A stretch of 64,000 nucleotides of DNA from Tetranychus cinnabarinus. Taxonomy: Eukaryota; Arthropoda; Arachnida; Trombidiformes; Tetranychidae. How positions within the stretch are numbered: the first letter of the stretch is position 1; each line of letters starts with the position of its first letter. The DNA lies in the NCBI GenBank assembly GCA_022266195.1, contig WHVY01000005.1, forward strand, positions 3,472,001 to 3,536,000, read 5' to 3'. Position numbers and translations under genes: made by a program. This document shows positions 8,495-19,367 of the stretch, in pieces. A model generated the notes under the pieces. The model was given only the letters and a program-made list of their open reading frames with translations, had not been told where the DNA came from and made no database searches.

Positions 8495-10755
8495 GTGTCA
8501 AGCGAATTTTTTCTAACTATTGTTAAACATGTTGTATTGTGTGTTGGATTGAAAAGGTTTCCAACTCAAACATAGCTTAATTAATATATGATAATTGTTA
8601 CAAAAATTGATACATAATTGTATAATCAATTAAGGGGTGAAAGTTTATTAGTGTGAGATGTTTGGTTAAGCTTTATCGTTTACTTAAGGTTTGTAACAAT
8701 AGATACATTATTAGGGCATGAAATCGAGTAAATTTTACACCAGGCAGTCAATTGTTCATCCGATGAGATGAGAATAATGATGATTGAGGAAAAAAGATTT
8801 ACCATTCTTGATATATTTTTTTTAATCAATGAGATTAATATTCATTTGAAAGTCTGTCAGGAAAATACAATCAGATAGTTTGAAGGAAACATTATGAACA
8901 CAATTAACTCTGATAAGACAAAAGGGGAAAATACAATCTTTGTTCATAAATTATAAAATTCAGGACAAGATTTACAATTGAGATATTTTTTGCAGTGTTT
9001 GATGCACAAATAAACTTTCATGAAGCTTGTATTTTTTTATTGTTAATCTGATTCAGTCGATTGTTTCAGGCAACCTTTTGTTTATCTGAAAACAGTTGAC
9101 AATCAGAAGATTTTGTGTGAAAAAAATTGTTGAAAAAAATCTAAAGATACACAGTTTACAGACTTAAGTCTTCAGTTGAGTGTCGGTAATACACATAAAC
9201 ATGTATTTAGCGCATATTGATTGACTTGATGATTGGCACTCGTCACAATTAAGAAAGTGAAGGCTATCCGTAATTAATTATTGGTAATCAGTGGTATTGA
9301 GATTGAAATAGAGCTCAAGGTTTATATTTCTGTGCACTCAGATTTCCCATTTGATAGCAATGATCATTTGCCGTTAAGCTTGATTAAAAATTGTCTTGAA
9401 AAATATTGGTTTGCATAGAGACTGGCTGGCGGAGACTTGAATAATTTCAGGAAACTCTGAATTTCATTTATAATAGATGCGAAAAATCTGGTAATAAGGA
9501 GCTTGAATGTTGATACTTCCAGTGATTTTTTTGCTTCAATCAATATTTCCAAGTTAATTAACCGGTAAATTGCATCATTTGTTGGCAGTGAAAGTGGTTC
9601 AAGAACATGAGTTAATATGATGGTGATGATTGTCAAAAATGGAGTTATAGTCAAAAAATGTTGAGGGTATCAACATGAGCTGAAAATCAACAAATTGCCA
9701 AATCCTTGAGCATAATTCAGAATGAACAATAGCATAACTTTGACGGGTATAGCGAATTCAATGAATATCCGATTAAAAAAAGAGTGTAATCATTAACCAC
9801 ACAACCAATGAGAATGGACTGGTTTTAAGAGTGTATTCGGACGTATCTTTTCAATTGAAAGTTGTACGAAAATTGAGCCAGTAAAGCGCAAATTTTTACG
9901 ATCATCTTGACTTTCCAAAAACAAAACCAAGGCATAACAATGGAAATGAAATCAGGAAAATAAGAGCTCAGTAGGAGTTGGTGAATTTTTTCATTATTCT
10001 TGAGATATTTTGCATCAGATTATCAACCTTTTTTCCTCTTCAGTCCAAACAGTAGTTTTGCTTTTGACAGTAACGATATTGTTTTTTGGTTAATTTTATA
10101 CCAATTTTAACACTAATTAGTAATGACAAAAAGTCTCCAATCTGTTGATATCCATTTTATGAGAGATTTTTGTAGTGCAAATCCACGGGAAAGACTGAGG
10201 CAAATCTTATTGTAAACATCTCCAGCAAAAATTGGCCAGGTTTTTGTTGCGGAATCGTGAGTTTGACAATTTTCATTTCATTTCAAACAATTAGATGACA
10301 TCAAAAGAATGGAAACTTTGATTGTGATGAATGGTGTTCAGGGGAATATTGAAATTCAAGGTTATTGTTAACCTGACTGTCGATGGTTTCGTAGTGCCGA
10401 GCTCAATCATTGTTTGCTAAGAAACATAAAAAACTTCAATAGAAAGGTTTTCCTGAAAAGCAAAAGGTAAAAATGAAAAAATATACATTAATATAAAAGT
10501 GCTGTGAATATTAAAATGACTTGAAAAAAAGAGACAAATTGTTCGTAAACAAATTTTCTCTTCGTCTTAAAAAACAAAAATCATCCTTACTAAAGTAATT
10601 TTCACCGCGTATTGTGTATTTATCTCTGTGATTTACAGTTCGTATCGACATTAAACCGAAATTAAAGCTAACTTGCAGTTGTCTAACTTCTGAACATCAT
10701 CATTTATACGATTTTCGTGTGGATTGAAACAAATTACCAATAATCACTCAACGAA
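8495..10755. other. Gene-poor interval upstream of the PLA2G15-like gene
   Basis: About 2.3 kb with no supported gene apart from the possible relic at 9364-9660. It should contain the promoter of the plus-strand lipase at 10756. No recognisable repeat was noticed. Confidence 0.4.
9364..9660 (-). pseudogene. Possible chemoreceptor (gustatory-type) relic
   Basis: A 96-residue hydrophobic frame with an N-terminal membrane-like stretch (FLTIITIILTHVL) and a C-terminal part reading LYANQYFSRQFLIKL. The latter loosely recalls the segment before the last helix of arthropod gustatory receptors. It then hits a stop, and further hydrophobic coding-like sequence upstream (9670-9900, minus strand) is broken by stops in all frames. 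No flanking splice sites rebuild a full receptor. Assignment rests on resemblance only; it may be chance. Confidence 0.2.
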
Positions 10756-12614
10756 ATGGTTTCTTTGGTCAATCTTGGTGGAATGATTTTCCTCACACTT
10801 ATGACAATATTTTTAAACACGGGTACTGTTACTGGTCAAGCTGTACCGGCAAAAATGTATCCTATTATCCTGGGTAAGTGGCAAATAATTTATCACAAAT
10901 AAAATTGAAATAAAAGAAATAATAATTATTAAATACATAAACACCAATAAAATGAAAATATAAAAACATTTACATAACCGTTGGCTTAGACGCCATTGTT
11001 TTTAATTCGGAAATGAACTTATGACTTGATTTCTTAAAAATCACACTTATCTCTGTTTATAATTTTTGAGGATATTGTTAATGTTGAATTTTTTATGCTA
11101 AATTTTTAATTGAAATGATATTCAATTTCAACTATTTTCAGTTCCCGGTTATATGGGCACCAAATTGGAAGCGGTTTTGCAAGAAGCTACTGATGCTCCA
11201 GTTTACTGTTTGCGTAGGACTGGAACCTGGACTTTGTGGTTCAGTTTGAAAGAGTTAATGCCTATGGTTAGACAGTGTTGGTATTATGCTGCTCGTCTTC
11301 ATTACGATCCTACCACTCGAAAAACAACCAATTCTAAAGGAGTTACTGTTATTGTTCCACAATTTGGTGGTCTAGAGTCGGTTGAGTATTTGTCTCCGTG
11401 GTTCGAAGGAATTATTCAACAAAGTAAGTTGAATACATTGTAGATGAACATTGTCCTTCAATTTCTTGTCTCCATAGATTTTTTTGCTCTATAAGTTGAA
11501 TTTAATTCAACTTTCCTCTTCTGAAATTGTATTACAGAAGTTGTTATTTCTACTAACTTGTAATAATAGATTTTTATAACCTGTAGTTACTCAAATGTAG
11601 GATTTGAATGATGGATTGTTGAATGCAAATGGATGCAAATTTTACAACCAAATGTCGTCTTAATTTTCAAATATTCAATCTTTTCTAATCATTTGATATT
11701 TTTATTCTCTTAGCTATTTATTATGCAAATATGGTTAGTCGCTTTCGGGACGTTGGCTTGACACCAGCGATTCAAATTCGTGGAGCACCATACGATTGGA
11801 GGAAATCAATGAGTAAGCTATTTGATATACTCGATTTTTGTCGACTTCTTACCGTCTTTGTTTTCAATTAGATGAAATGGATGAATGGTTTTCCAAATTC
11901 AAGACATTGATAGAAGAAACATACTATCGTAATGGTAATAAAAGTGTAATTTTGATCGGTCACTCGATGGGGGGAAGTGTCATATACGTTTTTCTTCGTC
12001 AACAAACTCAAGAATGGAAAGATAAATACGTTCGATTAATGTGGACTTTGGCAACTCCGTTCGGTGGAAACTTTAAGTACATGTATGATTACCTTTTTGA
12101 AGACGACTATCCCGGCTATTTATCAAGTATCATCCGTCGGGCTGAAAGAACCTTCCCATCTTTAGCATTTCTAATACCTAAACCAGAAGCCTGGGGCTGT
12201 GAACCTTTCATTACGTCTGCAAATGGTACTTACACGCCATGTAATTATGAAGACTTCTTCAGAGATATTGGACAACCAAGGGCATATGAAATGTGGAAAG
12301 ATGTAGCTCACATTCAAGGCTCCTTTGACCACCCTGGAGTTCCGATTAAATGTTGGGGTGGTGGTGGGCAGCCCACTTTGCGATCTATGAGTACCACGAG
12401 TAGCAATTTATACGATAATATTAGACGAACGGTTGTCAAAGAACTGGACGGAGACACGTTTGTCAACTATCAAGCTTTAAGAGTTTGTCTCAAATGGAAC
12501 GCTAACACGAATTATCCTTTCCAATTTCGCACATTCAACAAAACTCACATGCAAATGATAAGAGACTCCGAAGTTCTTGATGAAATAGTCAAGAGTTACC
12601 TTGAATTGGCCTGA
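10756..12614 (+). CDS. PLA2G15: Group XV phospholipase A2 / LCAT-family acyltransferase
   Basis: Lysosomal or secreted phospholipase A2/acyltransferase of the LCAT family, acting on phospholipid acyl chains. Four exons, 10756-10873, 11142-11423, 11714-11812 and 11872-12614, join in frame to 413 residues, close to the human PLA2G15 length. Residues 1-30 form a signal peptide. The lid/oxyanion region has PIILVPGYMGTKLEA. Cysteines in APVYCLRR fit the family's first disulfide loop. The nucleophile is Ser198 in LIGHSMGG. The acid lies in LDGDTFVNY (Asp359 or Asp361) and His392 in NKTHMQMI, close to the human triad positions. LATPFGGN and GCEPF are further family motifs. All catalytic residues are present. 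A polyadenylation signal AATAAA follows at 12803-12808. The neighbouring C6orf136-like gene converges on it. PLA2G15 type is favoured over LCAT because invertebrate members usually are. Confidence 0.92.
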
Positions 12615-13307
12615 GCGCAAAATTTTCCACAGTTAAGAGCCAGTGGAAATGAATCTCATTTCTCACTTCATTTCTAGTCATATTCATCAGCTTGATTTTA
12701 TATTAAGCATTGTTAATTGTTAAATATATTTTAAAAAGATGTTATTTGCTTTTGGTTTGTCTGCTTGGGATTACAATTTTTAAATTTTTGATGGATTCAT
12801 AAAATAAATCTATCAGACTAATCAAGAGATATGCATCAATATGCTGGCTATACTGTATTGTCTGGTGCAAATTAATTTACAAAGTATATCATTGTTTTCA
12901 TTCTCAATCTGCATTTCGTCAAAACAAATAAAATTGACAAAAGAATTAAGAATTATTTAAATTGCGAATTTTTATTGCGTACTATTGACCATTCCGAAAA
13001 TGGCTTGTTTCAAGCTATTGAATTTCAAATAAATGTCAATAGTTTTAAACATATTTCAAACTGAATGAAGATGAACTTTATCAGTTAAATATTTATTTTC
13101 GGATTTTCGCTTCCAAACAGATTGGAAAATAAATCATGGTTTCATTATATGGGTATGAAGATATTGCAATTGACAAACTTCAACTAATCGATCTAGACTA
13201 TAGGTTAAATATTAATAATAGTTAAGTTATTAGTCACAATCAAAATATTTTTTGAAAGTTTTCAATCTTAAATGTACAGAAGAATAATTTAAGCTAATTT
13301 AACAAGG
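12615..13307. other. Convergent 3' flanks of the PLA2G15-like and C6orf136-like genes
   Basis: Holds both 3' UTRs. AATAAA at 12803-12808 suits the plus-strand gene. TTTATT at 13091-13096 (AATAAA on the minus strand) could serve the minus-strand gene. No other feature seen. Confidence 0.5.
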
Positions 13308-14407
13308 TCAACAACAAAGAGTTAGGGATCTAGGTCTATTAGGAGTCGAAAATGTTGTAAGTTTGCCAGTCAAGTTAGGAAATAAACGTTTCGGTCCTCC
13401 ATTATCTTCATAATTATCATCAGGAATCAACTGAAACAAAGATAATAGAGCAAATTGTAAGAAAATTTATATTGAAAAATATTAGAATGGATCATACAAA
13501 AAAGAAAATTGTCTATTTGCTAAAACATACAAAAATTGATTTGCTTTCATCGTGATTTTTTAGGTTGATTGATTCAGCTGAGATTTTAATACTATTGCTG
13601 GAATTCAAGTGGGTCATATTTTGCAAAGTGGACAATTTTCCTTAATAATACTTGAAATCGATTCTTACCTTATCACATATATGCCTACAGATTTTTCCAT
13701 CTTTATTAACATAAAAAATTGAGAAACCATCAACCCACCTGTTAAAAGTCAAATAAGAATGAAATAGATAATTGAATTCAAGTAAACTGGACAAGCTTGT
13801 ATAATGGGCAAAAATGGATTACTTACACTTCTACATCATTATCAGCAAGGTTTTTACCTTTCACTGAAGGTAGCGAGGACAAATAATTAAGCAAAATAGT
13901 CCAATTAGGTGAGCCAACAACTCTCCATCGCACTTTGACACAGCTTTCTTCAATATGTTCAGTCATCTTAAGAACATTCAAATCAACATGTCGGTATTTA
14001 AGATGGGAATAAAATTTAACGAGACTAATATTCTGCTTATAAACAGGTAAACCAACAGTCTTAATGTTTCTAATGTTGTCCTCCAAAACAACATCTTCTG
14101 CGTAAATTTCAAAACAATGAGGACCTCTGAAAAAATTAGGCAACTAATCGGAAGAAAAGGTGAATGAAGAAAATACATGATTAGAAGATGACTCCCGAAA
14201 CATGCAAAGCTAGATAATAGAGAAAAATTGAAAGAAAAAGTTCATCAAAGCAAATTTTAACAAGGATAAAATAAGGAGACACATGAGAAAAAAATGGATA
14301 ATCTAGAACCGGAGAAACAATTTTCAGGTACATTTGATACTCACATATTCACTCAATGTCGTGTAGACTAGCTTTAGTTGTGAGATACTTGGTTTACCAG
14401 TTATCAT
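13308..14407 (-). CDS. C6orf136-like DUF2358 protein
   Basis: A small protein of unknown function in the DUF2358 family (C6orf136 in human; related plant proteins are plastid-located). Four exons, 14345-14407, 13827-14143, 13669-13738 and 13308-13430, join in frame to 190 residues. Residues ~15-70 match the family core: LSEYLPNFF, then IYAEDVVLEDNIRNI, then GLPVYKQNISLVKFYSHLKY. A strand-rich second half follows, with VKVRWRVVGSP and WVDGFSIFYVNKDGKI. The fold is expected to be SnoaL/NTF2-like. The exon 1/2 join gives LSEY|LPNFF, supported by a pyrimidine-rich acceptor right before TTG at 14143. A second acceptor 15 bp further on would lose the conserved LPNFF. The ATG at 14407 leaves almost no targeting sequence, so an upstream exon is possible. 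It is divergent from TPX2 with 331 bp between start codons. Confidence 0.75.
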
Positions 14408-14738
14408 GATGTAATTGTTGAGAAAAAAATAAATTAATAAATTAACTAAAAATTAACAAAAAAGTGACAACATTGAAAAATAAACACAAATAAATGAAAA
14501 TCGAGAAAAAAACATGACATACATAGAGATACAAATTCACAAGAGATGTCGCTAGGAAAGCGCCCGGTCGACCAATCAGAAAATGGTAAATACAAATTCA
14601 AACTGTTTATCTCGTTTTTTACCCGTTCTTAGCCTCAATTTTAATTTGGATTAAGATTATCACTTTCTTCTTGTTAATTTTCATCATTTTTTACACTTTT
14701 CAAATTTCCTTAGTGATTATTCATCTGCATCATTCAGC
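14408..14738. promoter_or_regulatory. Bidirectional promoter between C6orf136-like and TPX2-like genes
   Basis: The two start codons face away from each other across 331 bp. The middle is the only GC-richer patch. It holds AAAGCGCCCGG (14557-14567, E2F-like), a CCAAT box (14572-14576, NF-Y-like) and ATTCAAA (14596-14602, reverse complement TTTGAAT, CHR-like). This trio is typical of G2/M gene promoters in animals, which suits a spindle gene. The motif calls are by eye. Confidence 0.5.
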
Positions 14739-16249
14739 ATGACCGATGAAAATAATTTCGTATGGGAGTTTGCTTGTCCAAAGTTTGTTGATTTCACCGA
14801 TTCAAAAGTATTGGCTTTGAATGCCGAAGAAGCTGATAAATATTTTGGTAAGTATTTCTTTTGTTTAACTGACATTTCTAATTTTTCAAAATTCCTGTTA
14901 CCTAAAATGCAATTTTAGTTAGTGAGTTAGCTCTAGTTGCATTTAAAATTTACTGTCAATTTCACCTTTTATGCACCATTTTGTATCAATCTGTAATTTA
15001 TGTTAACAACTGCCATCTTCTTTCTTTGTCTTTTTCTTTAGAATCTGAACATGAATTCAGCTTTTCTTCACGTAATCTAAGTGACTGTCTCAAAGTTGAG
15101 TCGCTGTTAGCTAAAGCTGAAACAATGGCCTCCCCTCTTAAAACACCTCGCCCCGAAAGCGCGTCTTCAGATTACAGAACTCCAGAAAGCAGAGAGGAGC
15201 TTGAAACAGATGAAGTTTTTTACACTACTAGAAAATATTTTTTACGAGAAACCGAATGTAGGAGATTAACACAAACTGGCGCCTCACCCTATAGGATTCC
15301 TGGAACTACTACAAGCAAGAAAAAGTCACGCAGGACACCATTCCAGCCAAAAGTGATAGAAGAAAACGCTAAACAAATTGAAGAAGAAGAGCTTTTGGTT
15401 AAGAATTTAGCAAAAGCTTTATTTATTGACAATGAAGATGCAGAACCTTCAGCTAATAAAGGCAAAATGGTCGAGGAAGCCCAAGGTGAAAGCAAAGACA
15501 ATAATTGTGATGGTGAATGTGATGAAAAAGCGTCCGAGACGGAGGATAAAGAAAATACCAAAATTATCATCTCAGAGCCGTCTCCTGAAAAATCAGTACG
15601 AGAAGATCAATTCGAATCAACTGATGAAGAAGAACCTAAGTATTCAACCGACGAAGAGGAAGCTAAAGATTCCTCTGGAGAATACGAGGAAGCCAAAGAA
15701 GCAGTTGAAGAACAAAAAGAAACTAGTGAATCAACTGAAGAATGTCAAGAAGTTGCAGTATCGGTCGAAGAAAGCAGAGAAGCTAAAGAATCTACTGAAG
15801 AAGGGGAAGAAGTTAAAGAAAAAGAAGTCAAAGATTCAGCTTCTATTGGTAGTGATGAAAAGTCTCCCATAACTACGAGTGCTCCAAATCGTAAGCCAAC
15901 CAAACCACACTGGACTCCAACAAAACCAGTTTCACCAAAACTAACAGCATGTAAACGAAAGCGAACACTAACTTGTGTTAGTAGAGTACAACAAGAAGAA
16001 AATATTGCTCAAAGCATAAAGAAAAACACTTTCAAAGCTACACCATTTAACAAAAAAACCTACTTGTCAACCGTTAATGTTGGCGTAAAAAGAGTCGATC
16101 CAAAACCAACCACAAAGCCAATCCCATTCCACTTCCACAGTGAGGAAAGGATTAGAGCTCGTCGATCAAAAGTGTCCGCCGATTTATTCAGCAAACTTCC
16201 ATCAAAAGCACTAACCACCAAGAAACCTCAAAAACCCCTTTTATCCTGA
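14739..16249 (+). CDS. TPX2: TPX2-like spindle assembly factor (Aurora-A activator)
   Basis: TPX2 binds microtubules and activates Aurora-A at the mitotic spindle. Two exons, 14739-14847 and 15042-16249, join at G|AA and give 438 residues. The N terminus reads FVWEFACPKFVDFT and then ADKYFESEH. This matches the two Aurora-A-binding segments of TPX2 (an aromatic Y/W-x-[YF]..P..F..F motif and a WF-containing helix). A basic, Pro/Ser/Thr-rich stretch follows. Residues ~220-300 are a strongly acidic run of degenerate repeats (STDEEE, STEE, VEE units). The C-terminal third is basic and ends in PIPFHFHSEERIRAR, a TPX2-type microtubule motif of the F-x-L-x-[TS]-E-x-R kind. It is shorter than human TPX2 (747 residues) and appears to lack the kinesin-5-binding C terminus. 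The same DNA read in other frames gives long shadow frames because of the acidic repeats. Confidence 0.75.
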
Positions 16250-16371
16250 TTCGTATCATGAGCTCATTAAATTCTCAACTAACGCTAAGACCAACTGGTT
16301 TACAGAAGATCAATTCTATTAAATCGCACATTTTGATGGACAATTATATCAATCATAACAATTTTTTGCAG

Positions 16372-18466
16372 TATAACCGTATTACCGGTTATCGAATCGA
16401 CTATCTCAAGAACATAATCAGGAAAAATTGTAACTAATTTCTTCATCCAACTAAATTTTTGCTCAAAAACGAACAATTGAAATTGATTGTAAGACTATCC
16501 AATTGTTTCATACTGCCCAAAAAAAGATGTAGAATATTTCAACTGATTAAATATTGGTTTCCATGTTAAATATTCTCATAACAATTAAACAAGACTTATG
16601 TGTCGCAAAAATATCGATTATCACTCTTTGATTTTTATTCTTTATGACAATGAATAACAGTGAGATGCATCCGGGTTTTTATCTTCACATTTTAATAGAC
16701 ATTTATGAAAAAAATATGGCAAGAACTTGAACAATCAACTGAATATTTCTGAACTAATTAGTCACATAGACTAATTTATAAGAAAAATTATAAGGAAGCA
16801 AAATATGAAAATTGAATAGAAAATCATTTGTTAAAGATAAACAGTTTAAAGTTGGCTGTTTCTTGATGTTGATTATTGTACAAACATGGATAAAGATTGT
16901 AATGAACTCTAAATGAATGACAACTAATAAATCAACTTGAATGTTATCCACGTTCCTATTTCTATATTTTTGTTATAATTTCTTTTCCTGATTTCTTTTG
17001 ATTCATTATTCACTTAAGGTAAGCATTTGACTAACAACGACAAATATGTTTCAAAAATTGACCTATTAATGAACAATTACTGACGAGGTAAATATTGATG
17101 ATTAAACTTAAAATGATTATCTTACATAATCAATGTTATAAGAATCACTTCTTCAAATGCTGTCAACAATATAATACATGGTATTTTATTAATTGATAAC
17201 AAGACGCTAAAAATAAAGCAATGATAATAATTGTCTATTAGTTTAGCTTTTCTCATTTTTTTCAAAAATCTTAACCACACAATCATAATAATCATATCAT
17301 GATGGACCAATGATCATATACTTGATGTTTCACAGGAGAATTGGATGAAGATGAGCGACAGAATAAAACAAAACTAAAGAAATGTTATTTTTAATGACGC
17401 AAATGATTATTGATAACTATCGGTAATTTTAACAATTAACTGATGTTTAATGGTGATCATCATCTTTCGCTTCTTTTCCATTTCACTCATTTTATTGGCA
17501 TTCATTTGCGTCATTAACTTTTCTGTAGCTCTATTCATTCTGTCGCCCATCTTCATCCCATTTCATGTTGAAAGTATCTGATCATTGATTGATTGTAAGT
17601 CTTCATTATGTGGTTAGTCTTTTTATATCATTTAATATATTCACTGAAAATTGGTTGATAAATTTAAATTGTATCATGTATTACAACAAGAAATTATGTC
17701 AAATGAAATTACAACCAATATAAAGATGTAAGATGAGAAAAGCTAAGCTAAACCAATACACAAAACAATTATTATCATTGCTTTATTTTTAGCGTTTCAT
17801 TATCAATTAAACTTAATATTATATCGTTAACAACCTTTCAAGAAGTGATTCTTATAACATTGATTATGTAAGATAATCATTGTAAGTTTAATCATCAATG
17901 TTTACCTCTTCAGTAGTTAATAGGTCAATTTTTGAAACACATTTGTCAAATGCTTACCTCAAGTGAATAATGAATCAATGCGAAATCAGGAAAAGAAATA
18001 TAATAACATTTAGAAGTAGGAACATGGATAACATTCAAGTTGATTTATTAGTTGTCATTCATTTCGAGTTCATTACAAATCTTTATTCATGATTTAAGTA
18101 ACACTCTGTAAATTATTTATGCATTCATCATTCAACAATCGAGAAGACGAAAAACCCGGCAAAAAATTGTGTTTACTGTTGTAGTTATTGATAATGCGCA
18201 ACCCAATGTTTACAATGAGAGTGAATCAACCATTTTTCAATGCAGTCGCAATCATTATGTATATTTTCAGCATGGAAACCAATATTTAATAAGTTTAAAT
18301 ATTTTTTTTTGTATTGTTAATCAAGTCTAAATTAATTGGATGGCCTTACAAGCAAACCTTACCGTTCAACCTACAGTAAACTTTGGCTGGATCAAGAAAA
18401 ATAGTTACAGTGTTTCCTGGTTATGTGTTCAAGATAGTCAAGTCGATAACCGGTAATAGGGTTATA
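16372..18466. repeat. ~2.1-kb inverted repeat (foldback), arms ~1 kb
   Basis: Left arm 16372-17405 and right arm 17502-18466 are reverse complements with moderate divergence; the spacer is ~96 bp. Matching landmarks: TATAACC/GGTTATA at the outer tips with ATTACCGGTTAT next to them; CATGGAAACCAATATTTAAT (16550s, minus strand, and 18270s, plus strand); GATAACATTCAAGTTGATTTATTAG near 16945/18030 in opposite senses; ATGACGCAAATGA (17393) and TCATTTGCGTCAT (17502) next to the spacer. No transposase frame is present. It fits a foldback-type mobile element or a large inverted duplication. Confidence 0.85.
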
Positions 18467-19367
18467 ATACACACACAAAAAAGAGATCATTATGAATGAA
18501 ATAATTGTCCATTTAAAGGAAAGATTTAAAGGTGTTGGTTTTTGTCTAATCAATTGTAAACCAGTTTGTATTAGTATTACGCTTCTATTACCATTAACAT
18601 CACAATTACGCTCAAAAGTACAAACACAACAACTACCAGTACCGCCAACACTATCCGGACATCACAGCTTCTATTCTACTCAATTGTTTGGTTGTTTCGT
18701 ATCTTTTTTTCAATCTCATCATCGCCATCACCTTCAATAAAATCAACGTCTACTAATTATGTTTTTTGTTTTCTTTAACGACGTTTCATCCCATCATTTC
18801 ATTCCTCCCTTTCTGATGATGTGGCAAACCTCCTTAAACTCAAATTTCTATTTATGCTAACCACTGGCCTCCTTTCAAGTTAGTGTCATTACAACTAACA
18901 ACTAGTCAAGTTAAGCCCAAAGCGAGAAATCATCTTTATCTGTAACAATCTGTTCCACTCTCTATCTTCGCTCTCTTTCTCTCTCTCTTATCACTCTCGC
19001 TCTTGTTTTCCCTTTATCTTTCTCTCCCTCCCCTCTCTTACTCTCACAATTACTCACACTTTTTAATTTCTCATTATTCTACAATTGGATTATTCACTCA
19101 CTATCCATCTCCCGCTTCTTTTCTCTTTCATTTTAATCCGCCCAATCATCAACATCATCATTCGTCATCTTACCTGATCATTCAGCTCTCGATATTTCAT
19201 TCCCTCATAACCGCCATCAATATCAACATCACCAGCGCAACCCTATCTTTACCCTGCTCCTTTTACAACATCATCATCTTGGAGAAGTAAACATCTTAGA
19301 AAAAGTAGTCGTCAAAAGCGAGAACAGCGAGAATTGTCTTAGATCTAATTCACCAGGAGATGACAAT
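18467..19367. other. UAP1 upstream/5' leader region with CT-rich tract
   Basis: No supported gene. Bases 18955-19045 are a CT-rich low-complexity tract. Open frames here (18492-18740 and 19003-19290) have low-complexity composition and no recognisable protein. The region probably carries the UAP1 promoter and 5' UTR. Confidence 0.5.
18955..19045. repeat. CT-rich low-complexity tract
   Basis: Nearly pure pyrimidine on the plus strand with (CT)n runs, about 320-410 bp upstream of the UAP1 start codon. GAGA-type tracts of this kind are common in arthropod promoters. Confidence 0.7.

Noticed and set aside
15289..15872. Long frames overlapping TPX2 in other reading frames and strand
   Set aside because: They arise from the acidic GAA/GAG repeat of TPX2 read out of frame (Lys-rich or Ser/Phe-rich shadows).
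16754..17310. Short minus-strand open frames inside the foldback
   Set aside because: They lie within the inverted repeat arms, have no homology or signal features I recognise and are broken in the opposite arm.
18492..19290. Two plus-strand open frames upstream of UAP1 (18492-18740 and 19003-19290)
   Set aside because: Composition follows the CT/CAT-rich low-complexity DNA. No motif, and no splice link to UAP1 that preserves frame was found; more likely 5' UTR or promoter.
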